A stretch of DNA of 25,837 nt from a virus: positions 1 to 25,837 of IMG/VR virus record IMGVR_UViG_3300013094_000246; one strand, written 5' to 3'. Both the position numbers and the translations under genes were made by a program. Within the stretch, counting starts at the first letter, position 1, and each line of letters starts with the position of its first letter. Positions 1 through 7,471 of this stretch are shown piece by piece. The notes under the pieces were generated by a model. That model saw nothing but the letters and a program-made list of their open reading frames with translations, was not told the DNA's origin and searched no databases.

Positions 1-182
1 ACATTAGGAGCCGCACGTTCTAATTCTTTTAAATTATGATAGCTAGGATAATGGCGCAAGCACCGACGAGCGTCCTCACGTATTTTTTTTGAAATACGTG
101 GAGTCTTTTTTGGATCTAATAGACTTTCTAAAAACTCTTCAGTTCGCTGTATACTTCTAAATCTTTCGTCAGGTAGTGTCAT
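1..182 (-). CDS. BPSL0761-like small protein, 3' end outside window
   Basis: The reading frame starts with ATG at 182 and runs off the left edge after 60 codons. The translation begins MTLPDERFRSIQRTEEFL, continues through LLDPKKTPR, and has RRCLRHYPS near residues 43-51. This matches the pattern I know from the BPSL0761 family: an MTxPDER start, a DPKxTPR segment and an LRHYP segment. These are small uncharacterised proteins, mostly from Beta- and Gammaproteobacteria. The start codon directly follows the TAA stop of the transglycosylase gene upstream, so the two are probably translationally coupled. Function is unknown. A BPSL0761-like gene in a T4-type phage hints at a proteobacterial host, but that is inference. 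The C-terminus is not visible. Confidence 0.7.
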   Translation of the reverse strand, partial: MTLPDERFRSIQRTEEFLESLLDPKKTPRISKKIREDARRCLRHYPSYHNLKELERAAPN

Positions 183-1724
183 TTAAAACTCAAATAGTGA
201 ATTGTTTAAAATAGGTGTAGTAGTTTCGACTTTTGGTTGTATTTCTTTTAATAATTCAAAATTAGATTCAACTTCTAAATGCTCGTCTGCTTTAGTGCTA
301 GCGTTAACTGTTCTTTTACCTGTATAACCTCGTGTACCAGGTATCGATTGCCAGAATTTATCAAATTCGTCAACAATAGCATCGGCAGTACCTCGATCAC
401 TTGTTGCAAATATAGCATCTATAATATCCTTAGCATACATTCTGTCAAACTTTTCGTCAACTAACATTGATGGACATAGTCCTGCATCATATCGACGATT
501 GGCTTCTTGTACAGCATTAATATGCATCCATACATTATGCCCCATCATGATAGCGTAAGTAAAACTATCCCACGATGTTTTTCCAACTTTACCATTCTTA
601 TTAACATCATTTGGACCATAGATACAAATCTTGTTAACTTCGACACCGTCCATTACTGGACTTGTAGTAAATGATTGAAAATGCTTATCTTGTACAACAA
701 CATCTTGAAATAAACGATTGTCGTTTTTGTATTTCTTATCATCTAAGCTGGGCAACATACGATACAGCCATTTTTCTCTATCTGTAATTTCTGTTTGCAC
801 ATAAATTTGACCGTTAGCAGTTGCTAAGAAAGGACTAGCACAGTCGAAACTAATAGTAAAGTCACTATTATGATATTTCCTTACAGCTCTTTGTATATCT
901 GTTAAGATTAATGCCCACTCAAGTTTACTAGTTCCTAAGAAGTGCATCCAGTCTTGTTCGCCTTTTTCAAGCAAACCATCAAAGCGTAATGCCACTAGAC
1001 GTTTTAAAGTCAAGTGAATGTCACACATATTTTGTCCACCCATACCCCAACCATTAAAATGACGGCCTGGATATTGCTTTGGATCACAATATTTTTTCAT
1101 GTGCTGATACCAACCTTCTGCATCGGTATGATTTTCACCTTGTAGTACATTTAAGAACTTACAATTACCATTACGATTGTTAATAAAGTAGTCATTATTA
1201 ATAAATGTAGCCTGTACTGCTTCTGCGTATGTACTAATACCTGTTGCACGAGCACCTGCTGGACTACGTGATACCCAAGCTGGAACGTCAAGACACATAC
1301 CGTAATCCATTAACGCATCCATCCAAGCTAACACTTGTGTGCGTTTTTTCATGGCTTTAGGGCAGTTGGGATCTTTCCAATCACCTTCCCATTTGCCTTT
1401 ACCAATCTGGAATCCGCCTGAATCTCCTAACACCCAACTAGTTGCACGATTACGATTACGGAACATGTCTTCGCCTTCATCTTGTTTTGTAAGATCTAAG
1501 TTAGCATGACCTGCACTATACAAACAATGGTCGTAATAAAAAGCACCTTTGTCTGGTTCTAAGTAGTTAAGGCTTTCTACACCATTCTTAAAACTTGCAG
1601 GTATCCGAGCAGGATCGACGTAATTGCTATAACGTTGTTTTCCTATGTACGTGCTATAAAATCCTGATGTTGCCGGTAGGAAATATGCGTAATCGTTTTG
1701 TGTAGCTGTTAAATTTCTATTCAT
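183..1724 (-). CDS. dpdA: DpdA/TGT-like guanine transglycosylase (7-deazaguanine DNA modification candidate)
   Basis: 513 residues with the active-site order of the tRNA-guanine transglycosylase superfamily: DSGGFQ at 101-106, LDVPAW near 145-150, VLQGE at 193-197 (base-binding Gln-Gly), GWGMGGQN at 225-232, and SFDCASP with the presumed nucleophile D294. Spacing between the two key Asp residues resembles canonical TGT. The C-terminal CxCxxC zinc site of tRNA TGTs is missing and the C-terminal 200 residues differ. Phage and island-encoded paralogs of this kind (DpdA) swap guanine in DNA for 7-deazaguanines, which protects against restriction. No preQ0 synthesis gene is in the window, so the base would come from the host or from elsewhere in the phage. 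The last five residues are SLFEF, the same as in the DNA polymerase of this window and similar to the clamp-binding tail of T4 gp43. The superfamily call is firm; DNA rather than tRNA as target is inferred. Confidence 0.82.
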   Translation of the reverse strand: MNRNLTATQNDYAYFLPATSGFYSTYIGKQRYSNYVDPARIPASFKNGVESLNYLEPDKGAFYYDHCLYSAGHANLDLTKQDEGEDMFRNRNRATSWVLGDSGGFQIGKGKWEGDWKDPNCPKAMKKRTQVLAWMDALMDYGMCLDVPAWVSRSPAGARATGISTYAEAVQATFINNDYFINNRNGNCKFLNVLQGENHTDAEGWYQHMKKYCDPKQYPGRHFNGWGMGGQNMCDIHLTLKRLVALRFDGLLEKGEQDWMHFLGTSKLEWALILTDIQRAVRKYHNSDFTISFDCASPFLATANGQIYVQTEITDREKWLYRMLPSLDDKKYKNDNRLFQDVVVQDKHFQSFTTSPVMDGVEVNKICIYGPNDVNKNGKVGKTSWDSFTYAIMMGHNVWMHINAVQEANRRYDAGLCPSMLVDEKFDRMYAKDIIDAIFATSDRGTADAIVDEFDKFWQSIPGTRGYTGKRTVNASTKADEHLEVESNFELLKEIQPKVETTTPILNNSLFEF

Positions 1725-1725
1725 G

Positions 1726-2076
1726 TTATATCAAATGTTGTGCTAATACCATGCAACTTAACCACAACCACATAGTATTAAAACCTACTAATGTAGGTAA
1801 GAATTTTTTTCGACTAGCCCATATTAAAGTAGCACTAGTTACTAATGTCAGATAATAAAATTGCCAAATATCGATATGGAAAATTAATCCTGGAATAATA
1901 ATAATTGCTTTAGCAGTCCAGGATAAAAATTCAATAATATTGTAATCTGTCCAGTAGTCTTTAGTAAACCACATCGAATAACAATCTTTAATTTTACTCC
2001 ATTCGATGTGGGTGTATAATGCTACAATCATTAATGCCCACGCACCAGTTGCCCATATAATTTGATCAGTTGTCAT
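1726..2076 (-). CDS. Small multi-pass membrane protein, unknown
   Basis: 116 residues, strongly hydrophobic, with about four membrane segments by eye: roughly residues 5-23, 50-68, 72-88 and 95-113. Many Trp residues (WATGAWALM, WLWLSCMV) and short polar loops are visible. I do not recognise the family. Its start overlaps the end of the DUF2061 gene by 11 bases, and its stop lies one base before the start of the dpdA-like gene. It is therefore translated as part of the clamp-to-dpdA operon. A membrane role is all the sequence supports. Confidence 0.6.
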   Translation of the reverse strand: MTTDQIIWATGAWALMIVALYTHIEWSKIKDCYSMWFTKDYWTDYNIIEFLSWTAKAIIIIPGLIFHIDIWQFYYLTLVTSATLIWASRKKFLPTLVGFNTMWLWLSCMVLAQHLI

Positions 2077-2245
2077 TTTTACCCCAATTAATTTTTAGCC
2101 ATGCTCTTTCTAACGCATATTGCCAGATAGCCAATACAATATGTATAGCAACGGCTTCGCCTAACCCTGTCCATAAGGCAGTGATAAGCAAAGCTGTAAA
2201 TCTATAAGAAAGCGTTCGAACAATAGTTCGCTTGTGTGTTTCCAT
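2066..2245 (-). CDS. DUF2061-like small membrane protein
   Basis: A 59-residue frame starting METHKRTIVRTLSYRFTALL and ending WQYALERAWLKINWGKNDN. It fits the DUF2061 pattern: an N-terminal E-x-x-x-R-x-x-x-K/R-[ST]-x-x-[WY]-R segment, a central hydrophobic stretch with two short membrane segments separated by G-L-G-E-A, and a C-terminal YxxERxW-x-x-I-x-WG motif. DUF2061 proteins are small bacterial and phage membrane proteins of unknown role. The ATG overlaps the TAA of the clamp gene (TAATG), which suggests translational coupling, and the 3' end overlaps the next gene by 11 bases. I selected it for the family match and this packing. Confidence 0.75.
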   Translation of the reverse strand: METHKRTIVRTLSYRFTALLITALWTGLGEAVAIHIVLAIWQYALERAWLKINWGKNDN

Positions 2246-2976
2246 TACTTGCTTTGCGCTGGCAAGATATAGTCATATATTGCAATACCACTATCTACAG
2301 TAATATTCAATGCACCGGCATCTGCAATACGCATAATTTTATCACCAGTTAGGTTCAAAATACTTTGAACTTGTGTAACAGGCCAAGACCATGTTTGTTT
2401 GAGTTTTCCAGTAATACCTGATTGGAATACAAATGATCCTGCATGTGTGCTTGCATCACCAAAACTAATAATTAGATTACTGTTATCTGTACTAACTTTA
2501 AATGTACCTTCATCTGTATGCGCACTTGATTGGAATTTTAATCTTTGGATTGCTGAAATCGATGGACTAAATTCTATATCCCATTTAGCACCTTTAAATT
2601 TAACAGTTTTCATTACATCATTAATAACATTTTCGCTCATAAAACGATAATCGTTTTCAAAATCTCCAGTATTATTTGTAAAATGTAATCCTGTTACAAA
2701 CGTTTCTTCGTCGCGTTCTTGTTTAACTACATTGATAGTAGCATTTTCTTTGTATTCTGGACACTTAAGGTGAATGTCTAGTTTATTTAAGTTAGGCATA
2801 CCAAATGTGCCTTCTAAATCATCAACTGGATTGTGTGTTTTTGCGTTTAAAATAACACTACGGTCTTCAGCCATTGATTCAATAACTGTTTCTTTATCAG
2901 TGGCACTAATTTTAATTAAAGGTAAAAATCCTAAAGTATGTGTATGTGCTACTAGGTCTTGTAAAAAGTCTTTCAT
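2245..2976 (-). CDS. 45: gp45-like DNA polymerase sliding clamp
   Basis: 243 residues from the ATG at 2976. An in-frame ATG at 2988 exists, but its ATGGAG contains the GGAG ribosome-binding site for the second ATG, so I prefer 2976. The protein resembles T4-type clamps in several places. A FGMPNLNKLDIHLKCPE stretch corresponds to the FGxxxLNxFL-L-x-x-P/D-E segment of gp45. Two alternating strand-helix halves follow, and a C-terminal strand IAIYDYILPA matches the final clamp strand. The length is close to T4 gp45 (228). In T4-like phages the clamp is a trimeric ring that holds gp43 on DNA and activates late transcription. It sits just downstream of the polymerase and dehydrogenase genes, and upstream of a transglycosylase with a polymerase-like clamp-binding tail. 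Identification rests on pattern similarity, not a search. Confidence 0.75.
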   Translation of the reverse strand: MKDFLQDLVAHTHTLGFLPLIKISATDKETVIESMAEDRSVILNAKTHNPVDDLEGTFGMPNLNKLDIHLKCPEYKENATINVVKQERDEETFVTGLHFTNNTGDFENDYRFMSENVINDVMKTVKFKGAKWDIEFSPSISAIQRLKFQSSAHTDEGTFKVSTDNSNLIISFGDASTHAGSFVFQSGITGKLKQTWSWPVTQVQSILNLTGDKIMRIADAGALNITVDSGIAIYDYILPAQSK

Positions 2977-2996
2977 ATGATTCTCCATGTTTGTTT

Positions 2997-3024
2997 ATTA
3001 TATAGGTTTTTCTGACAATGTCAA
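2997..3024 (-). promoter_or_regulatory. Consensus sigma70 promoter for the clamp operon, with palindrome at -35
   Basis: On the minus strand TTGACA (3024-3019) and TATAAT (3002-2997) are both exact consensus hexamers with a 16-base spacer, 21 bases ahead of the chosen clamp start. The -35 box overlaps the perfect palindrome TGACA-T-TGTCA at 3013-3023, which could be an operator. The promoter overlaps the last codons of the dehydrogenase gene, so the clamp can be made independently of the upstream polymerase transcript. Confidence 0.7.
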
Positions 3025-3800
3025 GGATTTTTCCTAACCTTTTTATTATATTCAATGGCCGATTCGACCAAAGTATGTGAAATTTGCAAAGTATCAGCAT
3101 AATGTACAAATGCATTTGTGTCCTTGGGAAAACATGCACCTCCGAATCCTCTACTGCCATCTGGACCAGGAACCATCATGTGACTATTTCCAATACGAGT
3201 GTCATGTGTTAATATTTGTCGAACTAAATCGTAATCTGCACCGTTTAGTTTACACATATCGTATAATTGATTAAAGAATGCCACCTTAACACTTAAGAAA
3301 CAATTAGTAGCATATTTGATCATACTAGCCTCTGTAATACTAGTATTAAACACTATTTTTAACTTAGGGCATGATTCTTGAAATACTGTTTGCCACATTC
3401 CTTCAGGATCATCACCTCCCATAACCATATAAGTTTGATTTTTAAAATCATCATTGGCTGTTACTGCACGTAAAAATTCTGGACTATAACAAATACTATG
3501 ATTAGGAAAATTTTTTAATAATTGTTCTAAATAATTTGGTGGTACAGTACATTTGAGTAATACTGGAATATGTAAAGGCACATCTTTCATTATTTCATAA
3601 ATTTGACTTACATCGCAATCTCCTGATGGTGTGCTTGGTGTACCGACACAAATAATAATACCGTCTGCGTACTTAAAATCTGAAATTTTGTTATTATTAA
3701 TTTTTGGATCAATAATATGTAAAATATTGTTAGGCTCAATAGCATTTCCAACGGCCTTTCCAACAAATCCGTACCCTGCAATTATAATTTCTTTTTTCAT
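3021..3800 (-). CDS. Short UDP-glucose/GDP-mannose dehydrogenase-like protein
   Basis: 259 residues starting MKKEIIIAGYGFVGKAVG at 3800; the upstream extension to 3869 runs into the polymerase gene and is not needed. A Rossmann fold is shown by GYGFVG at 9-14. Family landmarks follow: CVGTPSTPSG near 51-60, SPEFLRAV at 106-113, K162 and N166 in the central helix, and GGACFPKD with the presumed catalytic C223. The family oxidises the C6 alcohol of UDP-glucose or GDP-mannose to the acid with NAD. Usual members have about 400 or more residues. This one stops right after the central dimerisation helix and lacks the C-terminal nucleotide-sugar-binding domain. The catalytic residues are intact, so it does not look like simple decay. 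It lies one base after the polymerase stop. Role unknown: precursor sugars for DNA or capsule modification are possible. Confidence 0.85.
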   Translation of the reverse strand: MKKEIIIAGYGFVGKAVGNAIEPNNILHIIDPKINNNKISDFKYADGIIICVGTPSTPSGDCDVSQIYEIMKDVPLHIPVLLKCTVPPNYLEQLLKNFPNHSICYSPEFLRAVTANDDFKNQTYMVMGGDDPEGMWQTVFQESCPKLKIVFNTSITEASMIKYATNCFLSVKVAFFNQLYDMCKLNGADYDLVRQILTHDTRIGNSHMMVPGPDGSRGFGGACFPKDTNAFVHYADTLQISHTLVESAIEYNKKVRKNP

Positions 3801-3801
3801 A

Positions 3802-6471
3802 TTAAAACTCGAATAAACTGTTAAATGTATTTTTTTCTTCTGTGCTAGTAATATCCCAATCAAGTACACCGATTAAGTTATCTAACTTATTATCAATAAT
3901 GGTCTGTTCCATCTCAGCATGATCAAATGGTAAATCTTTGAACCACTGTGGTAATCTCAGTTCGTCTACTGGATAAGCAACTGATGTATAACCTAACGGA
4001 TTAGGTTTGAGTTTACAAACAATAACCTTTGCACCGTCAGTAATACTCATAGAATATTTGTCACCATACATACGCTTTAGTGAATTCCAATTGATACTAG
4101 CACGAACATGCCCTGGCATGTTGGCTTTACCTGCCTTGGCTTCTTTAGCTTGATAGTCAGTAATGTTGTTAGCACGTTTAGGACTACCTTTTTCCCATCC
4201 AGGGCGCCCTTTAAACTTGATACGGAACTCACTAATATGATCTAGCACTTCTTGTTCGGGCTTACCCATTAAGACCATTTCAAGAACATCACTTAAGAAG
4301 TTTTGTATAAATTCAGGAGTATCGCTACGTTTAAGATCTAACCCCATTGCTTTGATCTTACCAGGCTTACCATCTATATCTGTACGTTTGCCTTCTTTGT
4401 CATAATACAATACAGCATATCGTTTCTTGGTAATAAACAAACTCTTACTACCGACAATTTCACGACCTGCTTTAATTACTTCACCACGACTCTTTGGACA
4501 GTGGAAATAATCTAACATAAACTGTGGGAATGTAGTGTTTACTTCTTCGCCGATTTGATCGTATAATGCAATTACAGTTTCTTTAGTCCAAGGAAGTTTA
4601 CCTGCATCAATATCTTTTTGCAATGTACTGTAAGCACTAAAATAACAACTGTCAGTATCACCGTAAATAACAGCTTTACCTCTATAGTCATATTCACCGG
4701 TAATAATTTCGTTGACCTTACCGGCCATATGTTTAACAATTTGACGACCAGTTAATGTAGTGGATTGACCAATACGTTTATCAAAGAATCTACAACCGCT
4801 ATTGAGAATAGCACCATATAAACTATTCAAGTTAATTTTCTTAACCAGCTGTCGCTTATCCCAATATTCTTCTTCTACTTTATTTCCGGCCTTAATAGCT
4901 TCTTTTAATTTGGCCTGCATTTCTTTACGTTCAGCATACCAACGCTTTAGTAGTCCAGGAATAATACCTTCTTTTTCATAAGTGAATATAGTACCGTTGG
5001 CGCTGAGCATCCAAGGCTGATTACTTTCATAAATTAGTCTATATACTTCGGCAGCACTTAGGATATCAGTGTCTCCGTTTTCCCAATCGATAGTAATATC
5101 TGTGCCGATTTCTTGATTCATTACCGCAGTATATTCTAACGAACCGAATATACCTTCCCATGCGGCCGCAAATGATTTATTTTTAGCCATCTGTGCTTCA
5201 ATATATTCGTCTGTTTTAGTTTGACGTAATTGTCCAATAATAGTTTCTGGACCCATGTTAAGTGCTCTAATAGCACTAGGATACAGTGAGTTAATATCTA
5301 ATGAACCAATCCAATCGTGAATACCTTCTTTAGGATATGCAACATACGCACCTGCGGCCGCAGTATTTTCTTCTCTGTCATCTTTCTTAATACGATTAGG
5401 AACTTGAAAACCTCTGCGATGTGCTTCGTTAATAATAGCTTGTTCGGTTACAGCTACAGCACCCATCGTTGTCTGTAGCAATACTGTATTTTCATGTGCC
5501 AATGTATTGGCAAGATCCATGAATTTTAATTTCTTATCTAGATCATCGAGTAGTTTACAGTCATTGATGTTGTATTCAACAAATGTTCTAAAGTCATTGT
5601 TATATAACTGATCTAGTGTGCCTTCGTATTGCGTTTTGCGTTGGCCCAACTCGTGTTCGGCAATAGCATCTAGTCGATAACTATGACGTTCTTCATATGT
5701 ATACTTACGATATAGTTCAAGATAGTCCAAATGTACACGACCTATATAATCATAAGTTGTTGCTGTACGACCGTATTTTTCATATTCACGTTTTTTAGGC
5801 AGTTGATCAAACAAACAAAAACGTCTTGTATCTTCTTTGCTTAACGCCTTAATAACACGATTAGTGGTATATGGTACGTCAAAACCTTCCGAGTTCCAAC
5901 CACTTAAGATATCCGCATCTTTGATTAGGTCTAAAAACATGTCCAATAAATCTGCTTCGTTATCAAACAAATATGTATTAGGAAAGTCTTTGACCATTTC
6001 CTTGGCTTCTGCCATTTTAAGTTTTTTAGGAGGAATAGCTAAACATACCATAGTCTCTAACCATTGCAGGTAGACAGCAATCGCAGTAATTGGCATGAAC
6101 GCATCGTCTGGACTTGCGTAGCCACGTTCTGGATCAAAGTCTACCTCAATATCGAAAAATGCTACATTTAGTTTTGGAGCATCTTGATTTAAGTAGTGTT
6201 CGCTTAGTGTTACAAAGATAGGATTAATGTCAGACTCATATAAAGTCTTACCGCTATTAATAGCTTGTTCTTTGCGTAGTTCTTTTGTGTTTTTACAAAC
6301 GATACGTGTGAGCGGTTCACTGTAGATTGAAGTAAATTTCCCTCGGGGATCTTTTACATAAAATGTATGACGTACAGGAATATCTCTAAATTCTCTCTCG
6401 CCATTTTTGTTGCGTTCAACCACTTTAACAATATCATTCTCGCGGTCAAACCATGCGTCTACATAAGACAT
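3802..6471 (-). CDS. 43: Family B DNA polymerase, T4 gp43 type, with 3'-5' exonuclease
   Basis: 889 residues (T4 gp43 has 898), starting MSYVDAWFDRENDI at 6471. A GGAG site lies nine bases upstream; the in-frame ATG at 6486 overlaps that site. Exonuclease motifs are present: DIE at 107-109, GWN-SEGFD around 192-198, and YNINDCK around 300-306. Polymerase motif A is SLDINSLYPS (catalytic D392), motif B is KKINLNSLYGA around 544-554, and motif C is YGDTDS (D605, D607). A KKRY segment and KxxGLDLKRSDTP follow in the thumb region, as in other phage gp43 proteins. The protein ends in NSLFEF, equivalent to the T4 gp43 tail (SLFDMFDF) that binds the clamp. It replicates the phage genome with the clamp encoded just downstream. 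Confidence 0.97.
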   Translation of the reverse strand: MSYVDAWFDRENDIVKVVERNKNGEREFRDIPVRHTFYVKDPRGKFTSIYSEPLTRIVCKNTKELRKEQAINSGKTLYESDINPIFVTLSEHYLNQDAPKLNVAFFDIEVDFDPERGYASPDDAFMPITAIAVYLQWLETMVCLAIPPKKLKMAEAKEMVKDFPNTYLFDNEADLLDMFLDLIKDADILSGWNSEGFDVPYTTNRVIKALSKEDTRRFCLFDQLPKKREYEKYGRTATTYDYIGRVHLDYLELYRKYTYEERHSYRLDAIAEHELGQRKTQYEGTLDQLYNNDFRTFVEYNINDCKLLDDLDKKLKFMDLANTLAHENTVLLQTTMGAVAVTEQAIINEAHRRGFQVPNRIKKDDREENTAAAGAYVAYPKEGIHDWIGSLDINSLYPSAIRALNMGPETIIGQLRQTKTDEYIEAQMAKNKSFAAAWEGIFGSLEYTAVMNQEIGTDITIDWENGDTDILSAAEVYRLIYESNQPWMLSANGTIFTYEKEGIIPGLLKRWYAERKEMQAKLKEAIKAGNKVEEEYWDKRQLVKKINLNSLYGAILNSGCRFFDKRIGQSTTLTGRQIVKHMAGKVNEIITGEYDYRGKAVIYGDTDSCYFSAYSTLQKDIDAGKLPWTKETVIALYDQIGEEVNTTFPQFMLDYFHCPKSRGEVIKAGREIVGSKSLFITKKRYAVLYYDKEGKRTDIDGKPGKIKAMGLDLKRSDTPEFIQNFLSDVLEMVLMGKPEQEVLDHISEFRIKFKGRPGWEKGSPKRANNITDYQAKEAKAGKANMPGHVRASINWNSLKRMYGDKYSMSITDGAKVIVCKLKPNPLGYTSVAYPVDELRLPQWFKDLPFDHAEMEQTIIDNKLDNLIGVLDWDITSTEEKNTFNSLFEF

Positions 6472-6485
6472 AAATTTCTTCTCCA

Positions 6486-6503
6486 TGCAATTTAGGGCTT
6501 GCA
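6486..6503 (-). promoter_or_regulatory. Hairpin at the polymerase ribosome-binding site, candidate gp43 translational operator
   Basis: The transcript reads TGCAA, an eight-base loop GCCCTAAA, then TTGCA, directly followed by the TGGAG ribosome-binding site of the polymerase gene. A five-base-pair stem with an eight-base loop beside the Shine-Dalgarno site is the architecture of the T4 gp43 operator, where the polymerase represses its own translation. The loop bases differ from T4, and a hairpin this short can arise by chance. Confidence 0.45.
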
Positions 6504-6553
6504 AATACCTTTATGCGGTTTATTGGCCCGCTAGCCTTCTATAGCAATACTTA

Positions 6554-6811
6554 TTAGATACGTTTTGTAATATCCAAAATTGCTTCAATTTCTTCCCAGT
6601 CTTCGTTGTATGAAGACCAATCGCCTTTATGTGCAATCTTAATAGCTTTGTTAATAACACTGGGTTTAATTTGTAATTCTTCTGCAACTGCTTTAACAGT
6701 TTCTTTTAAGCCTTCTTGCAAATCTTCTACTTCACGTAAAACTGTAGAACCTTCGCTAATTAATCTTTCTAATTTTGCCTTTTCTTCGGGACCATAACTA
6801 CGACCTGACAT
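6554..6811 (-). CDS. dsbA: DsbA-like late-transcription dsDNA-binding protein
   Basis: 85 residues, MSGRSYGPEEKAKLERLISE at the start. The rest is predicted helical, with a central segment running into EELQIKPSVINKAIKIAHKGD and an acidic C-terminus EDWEEIEAILDI. This order (helix, conserved K-x-x-x-[NK]-x-x-x-x-x-x-HK-x-D segment, acidic tail) is that of T4 DsbA and its marine relatives, small DNA-binding proteins implicated in late transcription. A clear AAGGAG site and a sigma70 promoter lie upstream, and the polymerase gene follows, so it probably leads the replication operon. Identification is by pattern only. Confidence 0.7.
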   Translation of the reverse strand: MSGRSYGPEEKAKLERLISEGSTVLREVEDLQEGLKETVKAVAEELQIKPSVINKAIKIAHKGDWSSYNEDWEEIEAILDITKRI

Positions 6812-6835
6812 AATATCTCCTTAACTATATTGCCT

Positions 6836-6864
6836 ATTATACAATATTTATTTTATAAAAGCAA
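6836..6864 (-). promoter_or_regulatory. Sigma70-type promoter for dsbA and probably the polymerase
   Basis: On the minus strand TTGCTT (6864-6859) and TATAAT (6841-6836) are separated by 17 bases, 25 bases ahead of the dsbA start. The TTGCTT also resembles part of a T4 MotA box, but its spacing fits a plain sigma70 -35 box better. Confidence 0.6.
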
Positions 6865-6871
6865 CATATTT

Positions 6872-7471
6872 TTATTTAAATTTAGGCCCAGTTAACCAAA
6901 TAACTAAACTTTTTCTAATACCTTTTGTAATTGGTGTAACTCGATGTATTAAAAAACTTGGAAATAATAATAAAGATCCTTTTTTTAGAGTTGGCTTTAT
7001 AGTTCTATTATCACCACAGACATTAAATTCAAAATCTCCACCTTTAAAATCTATACCTGGTTCGTTTAACAGTAGTGTTACTGAAAGTTTTCTATTTTCT
7101 ATCCAAGCTTTTTCCATTTCTCCTAGACCCATGTCTATATGAAAATCGTATCTTCCATTTTTAGAAGAATCATAAGTTGAATATTGAATAAAATCATAAC
7201 CGTTGATATCAAAATTAAAATATTTTTCATTCATGTAATCTAACGCATTATTAAATCTTTCAAAAATCCATTTATTATCATTTGACGGATTTATAAAATT
7301 TAAATCACTGATTCTAATATTTCCTTCATCTATTCCGGGTTGTAAATTTAATTTGTCTACATAATTATTAATATGGTCTAATTCTTCTTTAGAAAATATT
7401 GTATCATCGGATGCGTATATTGGTAAATTCCGCAATCTTTGATATGTATTATTTGATATTTTTTTGTACAT
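6872..7471 (-). CDS. 2-oxoglutarate/Fe(II)-dependent oxygenase (prolyl-4-hydroxylase type)
   Basis: 199 residues. The facial triad is visible: HID at H111 and D113, and H176 in FLIHRVTPITKG, with R186 ten residues later as the expected 2-oxoglutarate-binding residue. LSVTLLLN at 129-136, GGDFEF at 144-149 and KKGSLLLFPS at 163-172 are the usual core strands of P4H/PKHD hydroxylases. Such enzymes are common in aquatic T4-like phages; substrates are mostly unknown, and modification of virion or host proteins or of nucleotides is possible. I see no good Shine-Dalgarno site before the ATG at 7471, so it may be weakly translated. It lies after the terminator of the virion block and ahead of dsbA. 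Confidence 0.85.
   Translation of the reverse strand: MYKKISNNTYQRLRNLPIYASDDTIFSKEELDHINNYVDKLNLQPGIDEGNIRISDLNFINPSNDNKWIFERFNNALDYMNEKYFNFDINGYDFIQYSTYDSSKNGRYDFHIDMGLGEMEKAWIENRKLSVTLLLNEPGIDFKGGDFEFNVCGDNRTIKPTLKKGSLLLFPSFLIHRVTPITKGIRKSLVIWLTGPKFK

Noticed and set aside
183-1724. Canonical tRNA-guanine transglycosylase
   Set aside because: No CxCxxC zinc site and a divergent C-terminal half; phage context and the clamp-like tail favour a DNA-acting DpdA-type enzyme.
2912-3160. Minus-strand frame across the dehydrogenase-clamp boundary
   Set aside because: Covers the clamp promoter and parts of two convincing genes in another frame.
3801-3869. N-terminal extension of the nucleotide-sugar dehydrogenase
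   Set aside because: The extra 23 residues overlap the polymerase end and precede a start that gives an exact Rossmann N-terminus.
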